Below, in pieces: positions 14,721-21,866 of a DNA stretch of 26,023 bases. How positions within the stretch are numbered: the first letter of the stretch is position 1; each line of letters starts with the position of its first letter. The position numbers and the translations under genes were made by a program. This DNA comes from SpSt-1165 sp964391725 (lineage in GTDB: Bacteria; Chloroflexota; Anaerolineae; Anaerolineales; Anaerolineaceae), in the NCBI GenBank assembly GCA_964391725.1, contig CAYMNB010000030.1, forward strand, positions 1-26,023. The letters are read 5' to 3'. The notes below the pieces were generated by a model. The model saw only the letters and a program-made list of their open reading frames with translations. It did no database searches and was not told where the DNA came from.

Positions 14721-15170
14721 ATGGAACCAAAACGAGCATTGTTATTACTGGGTGGCAGCTGGCATGACTTCGATGGCTTCGCCGCCTGGCTGACCGACCT
14801 GCTGACCCCGCATGGCTGGCAGGTGGAAGCCACCTATGATCTGGATCGATTATTAACCCTGGAAGAAGACAAACCTGATCTGGTGATTTCTTACACTTGT
14901 TTCTCCAGCAATCCTGACCCTCAAAATGCCAGGGGCAAAAGCCGGATGAAAAACAAACAAGTGAAATCACTGGCAAACTGGTTACGTTCTGGCGGCGCNN
15001 NNNNNNNNNNNNNNNNNNNNNNNNNNNNNNNNNNNNNNNNNNNNNNNNNNNNNNNNNNNNNNNNNNNNNNNNNNNNNNNNNNNNNNNNNNNNNNNNNNTG
15101 GCAGCACCCCACCTACCAGCAATTGACCCTGCAGGCCGTTAACTGGCTGCTGGCGTGGATTCAGGAGTGA
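14721..15170 (+). CDS. ThuA-like protein, interrupted by an assembly gap
   Basis: The visible ends are 92 N-terminal residues (ALLLLGGSWHDFDGFAAWL; LVISYTCFSSNPDPQN) and 23 C-terminal residues (WQHPTYQQLTLQAVNWLLAWIQE). Both fit the ThuA/class I glutamine-amidotransferase-like fold linked to trehalose and other sugar utilisation; the closing segment is the usual HPxxxxLLxxAVxWAL-like helix. Between them are 100 N, the standard placeholder for a gap of unknown size. Family members are about 220-260 aa, so 300 bases or more may be missing. That the frame stays open across the N run is not evidence of continuity. AAGGAGG 4 nt before the ATG and the SDR gene ending 9 nt upstream show an operon. 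Confidence 0.7.
   Translation: MEPKRALLLLGGSWHDFDGFAAWLTDLLTPHGWQVEATYDLDRLLTLEEDKPDLVISYTCFSSNPDPQNARGKSRMKNKQVKSLANWLRSGGXXXXXXXXXXXXXXXXXXXXXXXXXXXXXXXXXXWQHPTYQQLTLQAVNWLLAWIQE
14999..15098. other. Assembly gap (100 N)
   Basis: Exactly 100 consecutive N, a conventional scaffold placeholder. It removes the middle of the ThuA-like gene, and distances across it are not reliable. Confidence 0.98.
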
Positions 15171-15207
15171 TCTCTGTTAAAATCCTATTAGAACGCCCCG
15201 CAATCTC

Positions 15208-15236
15208 TTGATGAATACACCAAGTAGTTCTATAAT
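15208..15236 (+). promoter_or_regulatory. Sigma70 promoter of the FmdB-type gene
   Basis: TTGATG (15208-15213), a 17-nt spacer and a perfect TATAAT (15231-15236) lie 22 nt upstream of the start codon. This is among the best consensus promoters in the window and gives a leader of about 15 nt containing AGAGGTG. Confidence 0.8.
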
Positions 15237-15258
15237 AGGACGTGATAAGAGGTGAATT

Positions 15259-15552
15259 ATGCCCATTTATACATATCATTGCGACAGTTGTGGAATTACT
15301 TTTGACCAGCGTCAGAGTTTCTCGGACGAACCCATGAAGGTTTGCCCGGAATGTCTCGAAGAAGCGCTGCATAAGGTCTATCAACCTGTCGGAATTGTGT
15401 TCAAGGGCAAAGGTTTCTATGCCACCGATCACCGCTCCGCTTCAGGCACCAGTACTGTTTCTGAAAAGAAAAGCAGCGAAAGCAAATCTGGAACCAGCAC
15501 CAGCACCGAAACCAAAAGCAGCACCCCCAAGGCGGACACCAAAGAAAAATAA
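15259..15552 (+). CDS. FmdB-family zinc-ribbon protein
   Basis: A 97-aa small protein whose first 55 residues match the FmdB/Zn-ribbon_8 family: MPIYTYHCDSCG, then CPEC, giving four zinc ligands Cys8, Cys11, Cys29 and Cys32, followed by the family's GIVFKGKGFYATD. FmdB was named as a putative regulator of formamidase expression, but the general role of the family is unclear. The remaining 40 residues are a low-complexity Ser/Thr/Lys tail (SEKKSSESKSGTSTSTETKS), common in members of this family. AGAGGTG lies 7 nt before the ATG, and it has its own strong promoter and a terminator-like hairpin, so it is monocistronic. Confidence 0.93.
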   Translation: MPIYTYHCDSCGITFDQRQSFSDEPMKVCPECLEEALHKVYQPVGIVFKGKGFYATDHRSASGTSTVSEKKSSESKSGTSTSTETKSSTPKADTKEK

Positions 15553-15591
15553 CATCTCCCCTTCTAAGAAGAGAAGGTTGAACCCCTCCTG

Positions 15592-15620
15592 GAGGCTGTC
15601 GATTGGCAGCCTCTAATATT
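15592..15620 (+). terminator. Probable rho-independent terminator after fmdB-like gene
   Basis: GAGGCTG (15592-15598) pairs with CAGCCTC (15607-15613), followed by TAATATTTTG. The U-tract is interrupted, but position and GC stem fit a terminator about 40 nt past the stop. A second small hairpin (CCTTCT/AGAAGG near 15560) lies between. Confidence 0.6.
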
Positions 15621-15685
15621 TTGTTAAACCGAGGCGTATCCATCTTTTTCCGGTATAATGGCGGAAGATTGCAAGGAGAATTTCA

Positions 15686-17023
15686 ATGACACAAACCCCC
15701 ATTACGCTCAAAGACGGATTGATCCTGCGCGCCGCCACACTTGACGATGTGACAGCGCTGGCGGAATTTAACGCCCGCATCCACGGCGGCGGACCGGACG
15801 ATCCCCCCGAAGACGCTGCCATGCTGCGCCAATGGGTGCATGACCTGGCAGGCGGCAGCCACCCCACCTGTGATCCCTCTTTATTCACCCTGGTAGAAGA
15901 TCCTGCCATTAATGGGAAGATCGTGTCATCCATGTGCGTCATCCCCCAAACCTGGCGCTATGATGGCGTGTCCTTTGCGATGGCGCGCCCTGAACTGGTC
16001 GGGACGGATAAAGAGTATCGCAACCGTGGGTTGGTACGGGCGCAGTTCGACTGGCACCATGCCTGGTGCGCGCAGAACGACATCCATGTGCAGGGCATCA
16101 CCGGTATACCCTATTATTACCGTTTGTTTGGTTATGAATACGCCCTCAACCTGCAGGGATTCCGCAAGGGTACTGCCGGCACGCTGCCGTTGAAAAACGA
16201 AGAGCCGGAGCCCTGCCGGTTCCGCCCGGCAGATGCCCATGACATTCCTTTCCTGTTGAAATTAGACCGGTTATCTGCGAAGCGTAATTTGATCAGCGTG
16301 GCACGCAGGGCAGACCTGTGGCGCTACGAACTGAACGGTATGCACCCTGACAACATCAACCATCGCACAGTGGTCATGATCACCGGCATAGAAGACGAGC
16401 CGCTGGGGTTCTACAGTTATGCCACGCCTCTGTGGCGCACGTCGATGGCGTTGCTGCAACTGGAGTTCAGGCCCGGCATCAACAGCGCACGTTTGATGCC
16501 CTCTGTCCTGCGCGATGCCTGGCGACGCGGTGAAGACATCGCCAAACGCAGCAACAAGGAATGCACTGCCTTGCTGATGGCGCTGGGTGAGACCCATCCC
16601 GCTTACGACCTGTGCCGCGGCTGGTGCCGCGAGGAGGGCAAACCCTATGCCTGGTATCTGCGCGTGGCTGACCTGCCCGCTTTCCTGCAAATTATCGCCC
16701 CGGCGCTGGAAAAACGCCTGTCGGCTTCTCTATTTGCCGGGTACAGCGGCTCGTTCTGTATTAATTTTTACAAAGGCGGACTGAAAATGACCTTCGAAGA
16801 TGGTAAAATGGTAGGGGTGAATGATTGGCGCGTCTCCGATGAAGAAGGGGCAGAGGTCAATCTGCCGCATCTGCTCTTTTTACAAATTTTGTTCGGCTAC
16901 CGCACCCTGGAGGAAGTGCATCACATCTTCCCCGATGCTTACGCCAAAGACGCCCAGAACGCCGAACTATTGAAAGTATTGTTTCCCAAAATGATCAATG
17001 AATGGATCTGGACACTCTCCTGA
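15686..17023 (+). CDS. GNAT acetyltransferase, Eis-like
   Basis: A 445-aa acyltransferase. An N-terminal GNAT domain (about 8-155) has the acetyl-CoA pyrophosphate-binding loop RNRGLV (112-117, the R/Q-x-x-G-x-G/A motif), then the GIPYYYRLFGYEYAL segment typical of Eis and related enhanced-survival proteins. A second GNAT-like region and a C-terminal sterol-carrier-like part (about 350-445, ending FPKMINEWIWTLS) complete the three-part architecture. Such enzymes acetylate amines, including aminoglycosides or protein lysines; the substrate here is unknown. AAGGAG lies 9 nt upstream of the ATG and a TATAAT (15654-15659) about 25 nt upstream, without a recognisable -35. The next small gene starts 35 nt downstream. 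Confidence 0.9.
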   Translation: MTQTPITLKDGLILRAATLDDVTALAEFNARIHGGGPDDPPEDAAMLRQWVHDLAGGSHPTCDPSLFTLVEDPAINGKIVSSMCVIPQTWRYDGVSFAMARPELVGTDKEYRNRGLVRAQFDWHHAWCAQNDIHVQGITGIPYYYRLFGYEYALNLQGFRKGTAGTLPLKNEEPEPCRFRPADAHDIPFLLKLDRLSAKRNLISVARRADLWRYELNGMHPDNINHRTVVMITGIEDEPLGFYSYATPLWRTSMALLQLEFRPGINSARLMPSVLRDAWRRGEDIAKRSNKECTALLMALGETHPAYDLCRGWCREEGKPYAWYLRVADLPAFLQIIAPALEKRLSASLFAGYSGSFCINFYKGGLKMTFEDGKMVGVNDWRVSDEEGAEVNLPHLLFLQILFGYRTLEEVHHIFPDAYAKDAQNAELLKVLFPKMINEWIWTLS

Positions 17024-17058
17024 GCGAGAGTGAAGCCCCACCCACAGGAGTGAAAGTA

Positions 17059-17214
17059 ATGGCACAGAAAAGCAAAAAAAAGAAAAGCACCACCCCCAAA
17101 AAACCCCAACGAACCGCCAAGGATGTGCGCCGTTCACGCATGCAGGTAATGATCATCGTTGTCAGCTTGATCATCATCCTGACCATGGTGCTGTCCTCCA
17201 TCCGCATGTTCTAA
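17059..17214 (+). CDS. Small single-pass membrane protein, 51 aa
   Basis: A 51-aa protein: a very basic N-terminus (AQKSKKKKSTTPKKPQR), a short linker and one hydrophobic segment (MIIVVSLIIILTMVLSSI, about 30-47) near the C-terminus. The start is the ATG at 17059 because CAGGAG (17045-17050) is 8 nt upstream. The frame is open further up to 17002, but that would overlap the acetyltransferase gene out of frame. The positive N-terminal side predicts a cytoplasmic N-terminus. I do not recognise the family; small basic tail-anchored proteins of this layout are widespread and their role is unassigned. Likely cotranscribed with the acetyltransferase. Confidence 0.75.
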   Translation: MAQKSKKKKSTTPKKPQRTAKDVRRSRMQVMIIVVSLIIILTMVLSSIRMF

Positions 17215-17254
17215 CAGGGGGGCAGGCAGGGGGGAGAGAAACGAAAGAAGTGCA

Positions 17255-17272
17255 CCAGCCAGTTAAGGCTGG
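17255..17272 (+). terminator. Short stem-loop, weak terminator candidate
   Basis: CCAGCC (17255-17260) pairs with GGCTGG (17267-17272) around AGTTAA, about 40 nt after the small membrane protein gene. No T-tract follows, so intrinsic termination is uncertain. Confidence 0.3.
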
Positions 17273-17314
17273 CTCATGGCAACAAGTCACCGGTGGTTAT
17301 TCGGCGGGACACAA

Positions 17315-17343
17315 TTGTTGTTTGCTACCAATTCTGCTATACT
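17315..17343 (+). promoter_or_regulatory. Promoter of the toxin-antitoxin operon
   Basis: TTGTTG (17315-17320), 17-nt spacer, TATACT (17338-17343). The predicted start of transcription falls inside the tandem repeats at 17345-17368, so a protein bound there would block initiation. Confidence 0.7.
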
Positions 17344-17344
17344 G

Positions 17345-17368
17345 AAATTCAGAAATTCAGAATGTCAG
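17345..17368 (+). repeat. Three tandem 8-bp repeats, putative autoregulatory operator
   Basis: AAATTCAG (17345-17352), AAATTCAG (17353-17360) and AATGTCAG (17361-17368) follow each other without gaps between the -10 box and the Shine-Dalgarno GGAGG. AbrB-type antitoxins commonly repress their own operon by binding repeated AT-rich sites, so this is the likely operator. Binding is inferred from position. Confidence 0.5.
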
Positions 17369-17378
17369 GAGGTAATAC

Positions 17379-17660
17379 ATGGATACTACCTATCAAATCC
17401 AGGTAGGACAGCGTGGCGTGATCACCTTTCCCAAAGAACTGCGGGTACAGCACGATATTGCAGATGGTGATCTGTTGACCTTGATCGAGCTGCCCGGCGG
17501 GGTGTTTGTATTGAGCAAACAGCGCCCGCGAGTAGATGAAATTGCCAATCAATTGACACAAGAGTGGCAGCAAGGCGATGAATCCCTTGCCTCTATGCTG
17601 GCTGCTTTGCGAGAAGCCCGCGCTGCGTATGACCAGAACGATTCCGATCCTGTTCCTTGA
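17379..17660 (+). CDS. AbrB/SpoVT-type antitoxin
   Basis: A 93-aa DNA-binding antitoxin. Residues 5-49 form the swapped-hairpin AbrB domain (YQIQVGQRGVITFPKELR, then GDLLTLIELPGGVFVLSKQ). The acidic, helical C-terminus (50-93) is the part expected to wrap the toxin. CAGGAGG lies 7 nt upstream of the ATG. The 3' end overlaps the PIN gene by 32 nt, the arrangement typical of VapBC-like modules, and three tandem repeats before the gene suit autorepression. Confidence 0.92.
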   Translation: MDTTYQIQVGQRGVITFPKELRVQHDIADGDLLTLIELPGGVFVLSKQRPRVDEIANQLTQEWQQGDESLASMLAALREARAAYDQNDSDPVP

Positions 17661-18072
17661 TACCAGCGTGATCTTTGCCGCCGTTCTTTCACCCGGCGGC
17701 GGCGCGCGCAGGCTGTTTCAGCTGGGCGAATGGGGTCTGGTGCGTCTGTTGGTCGGGCCAAGGGTGCTGGAGGAATGTGAAACTGTTGTGCGCCGTAAGG
17801 CCCCTCAGTCCCTGCCCCTGGTCGCCTTGCTGCTGGAAGCGGCGCATGTGCAAATGTCGCCTGCGGCAGATGATACCCCTTTGCAGAAAGCCTTTGATCT
17901 GGTATCCTACCGACCGGATGCTTACGTGCTGGCGGAAGCTCTGACCGCATCGCCGGACTGGTTTGTCACGCATGACAAAGCCCACCGGCTGAAGATGCAA
18001 ACTAAGGAATCCTTGCCTTTTCAGATCGGCACACCCGGTGATGTGCTGCAGGCATTGGCGCAGGGATTTTAA
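17629..18072 (+). CDS. PIN-domain ribonuclease toxin
   Basis: A 147-aa PIN-domain protein, the expected toxin of the preceding antitoxin. Acidic catalytic residues are in place: Asp11 in LFLDTSV, Glu48/Glu49 in VLEECE, Asp97 in RPDAYVLAEAL and Asp116 in FVTHDKAH. PIN toxins are Mg2+-dependent RNases that cut tRNA, rRNA or mRNA; the target here cannot be predicted. I chose the ATG at 17629, which overlaps the antitoxin gene by 32 nt and begins directly before beta-1 of the fold; a longer frame to 17578 adds non-homologous sequence. There is no strong Shine-Dalgarno, consistent with translational coupling. A stable hairpin follows the stop codon directly. Confidence 0.9.
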   Translation: MTRTIPILFLDTSVIFAAVLSPGGGARRLFQLGEWGLVRLLVGPRVLEECETVVRRKAPQSLPLVALLLEAAHVQMSPAADDTPLQKAFDLVSYRPDAYVLAEALTASPDWFVTHDKAHRLKMQTKESLPFQIGTPGDVLQALAQGF

Positions 18073-18096
18073 CACGCACGGCACTTGCCGTGTGTG
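18073..18096 (+). terminator. GC-rich hairpin directly after the toxin stop codon
   Basis: Ten pairs (one G-U) between 18073-18082 and 18087-18096 around ACTT, starting the base after the TAA. No T-tract follows, so it may stabilise the mRNA end rather than terminate. It overlaps the -35 box of the next gene. Confidence 0.4.
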
Positions 18097-18113
18097 CCCT
18101 TCCCCGCTACAAT
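18085..18113 (+). promoter_or_regulatory. Promoter of the AGE-like lipoprotein gene
   Basis: TTGCCG (18085-18090), 17-nt spacer, TACAAT (18108-18113), about 32 nt upstream of the chosen start codon. Confidence 0.6.
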
Positions 18114-18145
18114 CAAACCATCCCATTCTGAATAAGGTGCTGCCG

Positions 18146-19606
18146 ATGAAAACCACCCGTCACATGCTGCTCTGGATCCTCGTCATCCTGCTGATCGCCG
18201 GCTGCCAGCCGGCTGTGCCTACCGCACAGGACCTGCCGGATGGCGAACGCTGGCTGACGCATTTCAACGAAAACCTGCTGCCCTTCTGGGATACCCCTGA
18301 TGCGCTGGGCGACCCCATCGGCAACTTCCCTTCAGAGCGCTGCGATGACGGCAGCGCCTTCAACCCCGCCCGCCCCTGTCCCGAGATCGCTTTCAACGGC
18401 TGGTTGATGATGGAGCAAGAATATGTGGTCTCACGTTCGCGCCAGACTTACGGCTACGGCGTCGCTTTCCACCTGACCGGCGACCCGCGCTACCTGGCAT
18501 TCGCCCAATCAGGGGTCGAGTACCTGCGCGAGAACGCCTTTGACCGCGTCAATGGCGGCACCTACGCCTACTGGAACGGCGACTCCGGCCAGTGGGAACC
18601 CGATTATCGCTATCGCAACCCGCAGGAGCTGGCGTATTCGCTGCTGGGCGTCAGTTTCTATTATTATCTCACGCGCGACACGGCTGTCCTGCCGGACATT
18701 CTGGCGGTGAAAGATTACATCTTCGACGCTTACTACAACCCCGATTTGAACGCCCTGCAATGGATGCTGGCGGAAGGCGGTGATGCCAACTACCTTGACA
18801 AACGCATTGTCGCTCAGTTGGACAACCTCAACGCCTACCTGGTGCTGTTGACACCGCTGCTGCCAGAACCTGAACAAAGTGAATGGAAAGCCGACTTGCA
18901 GAAATTGACCCACATCCTCATTGATGAGTTCTATTCTGCGGAAGAGAACCTGTTCTTCCTGACTGTCAACGAGCCGCGCCAGCGCGACCTGGACTATTTC
19001 GGCACCGATTTCGGCCATACCATCAAGTCTATGTGGATGATCTACTTTGTGGGACTGATCACGGAAGACGCCGAACTGGTGGCGTTCGCGCAGGAAAACG
19101 GCGCGCAGGTGTTAGAACGAGCCTACATTGAGGAGAGCGGTGCGTGGGCCAACGGCGTCAACCCCGGCAACCGCCGTGATGACAACAAAGACTGGTGGAT
19201 CTACAACGAACTGGATCAGTTCGCCATGACCATGACCCTCAGCGACCCGGCCTTTGCGCGCTATCTGGAAAAAACCACGCAGTATTATTTCACCTACTTC
19301 GTTGATCCCGCCCACGGTGAGATATGGTCACAGCTGGACGCGCGCACCAACAAACCCGCCGAAGGCTCACTCCCCAAGTCCTGGCCCTGGAAGAGCGCCT
19401 ATCATTCCTTTGAACATGCCCTGGTGGGCTACATCACCGCCCAGCAGTATTACGGCCAGCCGGTAACCCTCTATTATGCTTTTGCAGAACAGCCAGCGGA
19501 GCAGGACATCCAGCCCTATTTCTTCCGTGGCGATATCGAAGGGATCACGGTTGAGTCCATTGACGGCGATACTGTGTATCGCGTGGTATTTCGCAATATA
19601 CGCTGA
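18146..19606 (+). CDS. Lipoprotein with AGE-like (alpha/alpha)6 barrel
   Basis: A 486-aa exported lipoprotein. The signal peptide MKTTRHMLLWILVILLIAGC ends in the lipobox LIAGC with Cys20 as the lipidation site. The mature part looks like an (alpha/alpha)6 barrel of the N-acylglucosamine 2-epimerase/glycosidase superfamily: repeated helical motifs such as RNPQELAYSLLGVSFYYYLT, FGHTIKSMWM, and HSFEHALVGYI (420-430), the family's histidine-glutamate active-site end. This predicts a surface epimerase, isomerase or glycoside-cleaving activity; the substrate is unknown. The frame is open from 18038, but only the ATG at 18146 (AAGGTG about 9 nt upstream) gives a proper signal peptide. It is convergent with the phosphotriesterase-family gene, stops only 2 bp apart. 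Confidence 0.87.
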   Translation: MKTTRHMLLWILVILLIAGCQPAVPTAQDLPDGERWLTHFNENLLPFWDTPDALGDPIGNFPSERCDDGSAFNPARPCPEIAFNGWLMMEQEYVVSRSRQTYGYGVAFHLTGDPRYLAFAQSGVEYLRENAFDRVNGGTYAYWNGDSGQWEPDYRYRNPQELAYSLLGVSFYYYLTRDTAVLPDILAVKDYIFDAYYNPDLNALQWMLAEGGDANYLDKRIVAQLDNLNAYLVLLTPLLPEPEQSEWKADLQKLTHILIDEFYSAEENLFFLTVNEPRQRDLDYFGTDFGHTIKSMWMIYFVGLITEDAELVAFAQENGAQVLERAYIEESGAWANGVNPGNRRDDNKDWWIYNELDQFAMTMTLSDPAFARYLEKTTQYYFTYFVDPAHGEIWSQLDARTNKPAEGSLPKSWPWKSAYHSFEHALVGYITAQQYYGQPVTLYYAFAEQPAEQDIQPYFFRGDIEGITVESIDGDTVYRVVFRNIR

Positions 19607-19608
19607 AC

Positions 19609-20526
19609 TTACCGCGCAAAGGCGTTAAAGGGATTGTCCGCCACCAGCCGCATAATCTGGTCCTCACTGAAGCCCGCCTCGCGCAGCTTGGGCAGAAAAA
19701 CCTCCCCCAGCAGCGTAAACGGTTGGGGCGTGCCGCCGCCCGGCTGGGCGGGGTCATACCAGCCGCGGTCCATGCTCAGCAGCAGTTGACCCTCGTGTCC
19801 GGCGGCGATCATGGCTTCAATGCGGCGGACGTACTCAGCATCGCTGGCTTCTTCGCCATTGATACCATCATATTCGATCCACAAACCGCTCTGCGCCAGG
19901 CGCAGGTTGCTCTCCAGGCTGTCCGCCTGGGCATGCACCCAGATGAAGCGCGCCGGGTCAAAGTCCTCCTCACGCATCACCGCCAACTGCTGTTCGACCA
20001 CCGGACTGTTGATGGTGTGGCTGGCGATGACGGCATCGGTGTCTTTGGCGGCATCAATCGCCGCGCGCAGGATCTTATCTTCAATGGGCGTCATGCCGTC
20101 GTCACCGGCGGACAACTTGATGAACCCGGCGGGAATGCCGATCAGTTTGATGCTGTGGATCAATTCCGCGCGCATCCAGGCGGCCAGTTCAGCGCGTCCG
20201 GATGCGATTGCCCAATCCGGCACCCAGGGTTCGCGGTAGATACCGGTGGGCAGCACAATAGGAAAATCAGCCGCTTGTGCCACCGCCAACACCAGATCTG
20301 ACCGCCGCCCCACACCTTCTGGCGTGCATTCCACCAGCACCATGCATCCCTGCTTGCGGATGGCAGTCAACTGCGGTGCCATCAGGTCAATGACAGGCTG
20401 TGGTTCGGCTTCGCCCTGCCCGGGGGTGTCCGGCGTGCGCAGATCGACGAAGATATGCTCATGCGGCAGGATAAAGCCAACGTCTTCGCGGTTCAATTTT
20501 CCGTGGGTCGTATACAGGTGTGCCAT
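19609..20526 (-). CDS. Phosphotriesterase-family metal-dependent hydrolase
   Basis: A 305-aa TIM-barrel hydrolase of the phosphotriesterase/amidohydrolase superfamily. All binuclear-metal ligands appear: His22 and His24 (LPHEHIF), bridging Lys137 (FIKLS), His170 (ASHT), His198 (WVHAQ) and Asp253 (SMDRGW). Family activities include lactonase, phosphotriesterase and phosphodiester hydrolysis; PHP-type members have unknown natural substrates, so none is assigned. There is no signal peptide, hence cytoplasmic. The ATG is preceded by AAAGGAG and a good promoter (TTGCTG-17-TACAAT). Length is slightly shorter than the roughly 330 aa of characterised members, mainly in the N-terminal part. Confidence 0.92.
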   Translation of the reverse strand: MAHLYTTHGKLNREDVGFILPHEHIFVDLRTPDTPGQGEAEPQPVIDLMAPQLTAIRKQGCMVLVECTPEGVGRRSDLVLAVAQAADFPIVLPTGIYREPWVPDWAIASGRAELAAWMRAELIHSIKLIGIPAGFIKLSAGDDGMTPIEDKILRAAIDAAKDTDAVIASHTINSPVVEQQLAVMREEDFDPARFIWVHAQADSLESNLRLAQSGLWIEYDGINGEEASDAEYVRRIEAMIAAGHEGQLLLSMDRGWYDPAQPGGGTPQPFTLLGEVFLPKLREAGFSEDQIMRLVADNPFNAFAR

Positions 20527-20562
20527 ACTGTGCTCCTTTGCTTTTCTTTCACTGCTTTCTTT

Positions 20563-20591
20563 ATTGTATCAAGCAGGGGCACAAACAGCAA
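20563..20591 (-). promoter_or_regulatory. Promoter of the phosphotriesterase-family gene
   Basis: Minus strand TTGCTG (20591-20586), 17-nt spacer, TACAAT (20568-20563) with TGA before the -10 (extended -10). It lies about 37 nt upstream of the start codon. Confidence 0.7.
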
Positions 20592-20639
20592 AAACAGGTC
20601 TTCGATAGTAGCTGTCAGAAACTTAACGAATGGATTTAT

Positions 20640-21719
20640 CTATGCCTTTGAATCATTGTGCTGATGGCGGTGGTGCAGGTCAGGAAGATGATGATGAATA
20701 TGTTCCACCTGAGGATGCTGGTGCCAGTGCGAGTGAGCTCCGGCTGCCACAGTATCAACTCCGTGATCATGCGTATGATGATCGTCATCATGACGGTGCC
20801 AATGTTCGTGTGCTTCCTGCAAGTGGGTATGACGATGCTGATGCTCTTCACGCAACATCACCACCGTCCCCAAAACCATCAGGGGCAATGCGATCAGAAA
20901 CATAAGGCCAACCGGTTCACGGAAGATCACAAATGACAGCAGAATCCCCGCCAACGGTGAGGTGGCAAACAGAGCGGTGGCACGCGCTGCGCCCAACCCG
21001 CGCATGGCGCGGATATACAGGGTGATGCTGAGACCATAGCTCAAACTGCCCAACAGCATGGCTCCCAAAACAATGCGCCAGTCGGGTAAGGGTATCCGCA
21101 ACAGGAATGACAAAACCATCGAAAAAGTCCCCGATACCATCCCCTTAATCGCCACAATGCTTAATGGGTTTTTTGCAGCGATGTTGCGGGTCAAGTTGTT
21201 GTCCATGCCCCAGAACACACAGGCTGCCAGAACCCCCAGAGCACCCATCGTGATTCCCCAATTTCCACTTGTGTCTACCGTGAGCAGGATGCTTGCTATT
21301 GTGATGATGAACACCGATAGCCAGATGCGGCGCCCTACCGCTTCGCCAAAGATCAATGCAGCAATGATCGTGGTGGCAACACCTTCAAAATTGAGCAGCA
21401 AAGAGGCGCTGGCTGCCGGGGTGGCGCGTAAGCCGAACAACAATAACAGGGGAGCAATCACACCGCCAGTGGCAACCGCCCCGGCCAGCCAAGGCAGGTT
21501 TGCTTTCTGCAAAGGTGCATCCCGCCGGGTGCGATCGCTGGTTTTTCGGCGCAGCAACTGCCAGACCAATACCCCCGTGCCGCTGCCCAGATACAAAAAA
21601 CCAGCCAGCGGTATCGGTTCAATATCGCCCAGCAGCAATTTGGAAAGCGGCGCACTTATGCCGAACAGGACCGCCGCAGCCAATGCCTGCAAAGAGGAAA
21701 TTAAAACAACGCGTTTCAT
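20640..21719 (-). CDS. EamA/DMT permease with histidine-rich C-terminal tail
   Basis: A 359-aa drug/metabolite-transporter-type protein: ten hydrophobic segments in two EamA repeats (about 5-140 and 150-290), with family motifs such as FGISAPLSKLLL and FATSPLAGILLSFVIFREP. After TM10 the last 69 residues are a hydrophilic tail with 24 histidines (HQHRHTH, HEHWHRHDDDHHTHDH, HSHWHQH, EHIHHH, HHRHQH). Such tails bind Zn, Ni, Co or Cu and suggest a metal export or sensing role, although EamA proteins usually move organic metabolites. The ATG at 21719 is chosen; a TTG three codons upstream is less likely. No Shine-Dalgarno is evident, and the -10-like box ends 8 bp before the ATG, suggesting a leaderless mRNA. 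Confidence 0.9.
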   Translation of the reverse strand: MKRVVLISSLQALAAAVLFGISAPLSKLLLGDIEPIPLAGFLYLGSGTGVLVWQLLRRKTSDRTRRDAPLQKANLPWLAGAVATGGVIAPLLLLFGLRATPAASASLLLNFEGVATTIIAALIFGEAVGRRIWLSVFIITIASILLTVDTSGNWGITMGALGVLAACVFWGMDNNLTRNIAAKNPLSIVAIKGMVSGTFSMVLSFLLRIPLPDWRIVLGAMLLGSLSYGLSITLYIRAMRGLGAARATALFATSPLAGILLSFVIFREPVGLMFLIALPLMVLGTVVMLREEHQHRHTHLQEAHEHWHRHDDDHHTHDHGVDTVAAGAHSHWHQHPQVEHIHHHLPDLHHRHQHNDSKA

Positions 21720-21727
21720 CGTATGCA

Positions 21728-21754
21728 ATCATACCACCGATGAGCAGACGGCAA
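21728..21754 (-). promoter_or_regulatory. Candidate promoter giving a leaderless EamA mRNA
   Basis: Minus strand TTGCCG (21754-21749), 15-nt spacer ending TGG, TATGAT (21733-21728). Transcription would begin within a few bases of the ATG at 21719. The short spacer makes it tentative. Confidence 0.35.
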
Positions 21755-21810
21755 CATCGGCGGAGTTCTCTTTATCTAAAATTCTATCCAGTTCCAGCAT
21801 CGAAGAAAAG

Positions 21811-21837
21811 ACAAACCCGCCTGCATGGCGGGTTTGT
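21811..21837 (-). terminator. Rho-independent terminator of the sigma/anti-sigma operon
   Basis: A perfect 11-bp stem (ACAAACCCGCC/GGCGGGTTTGT, 5-nt loop). Read on the minus strand it is followed by CTTTTCTT, and it lies 30 nt beyond the stop codon of the DUF5667-type gene. Confidence 0.85.
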
Positions 21838-21866
21838 TTCCCCTGATGGTCGATCAGGATATTTAC

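Noticed and set aside
17345..17368. CRISPR-like array
   Set aside because: Three 8-bp repeats without spacers are an operator-type tandem repeat, not a CRISPR array. No repeat-spacer pattern is present anywhere in the window.
18038..18145. Longer start for the AGE-like lipoprotein
   Set aside because: It would overlap the toxin gene and put 36 residues ahead of a perfect lipoprotein signal peptide.
19723..20301. A 192-codon plus-strand open frame opposite the phosphotriesterase-family gene
   Set aside because: The minus strand has all metal ligands and a good promoter and ribosome-binding site; the antisense frame has neither.
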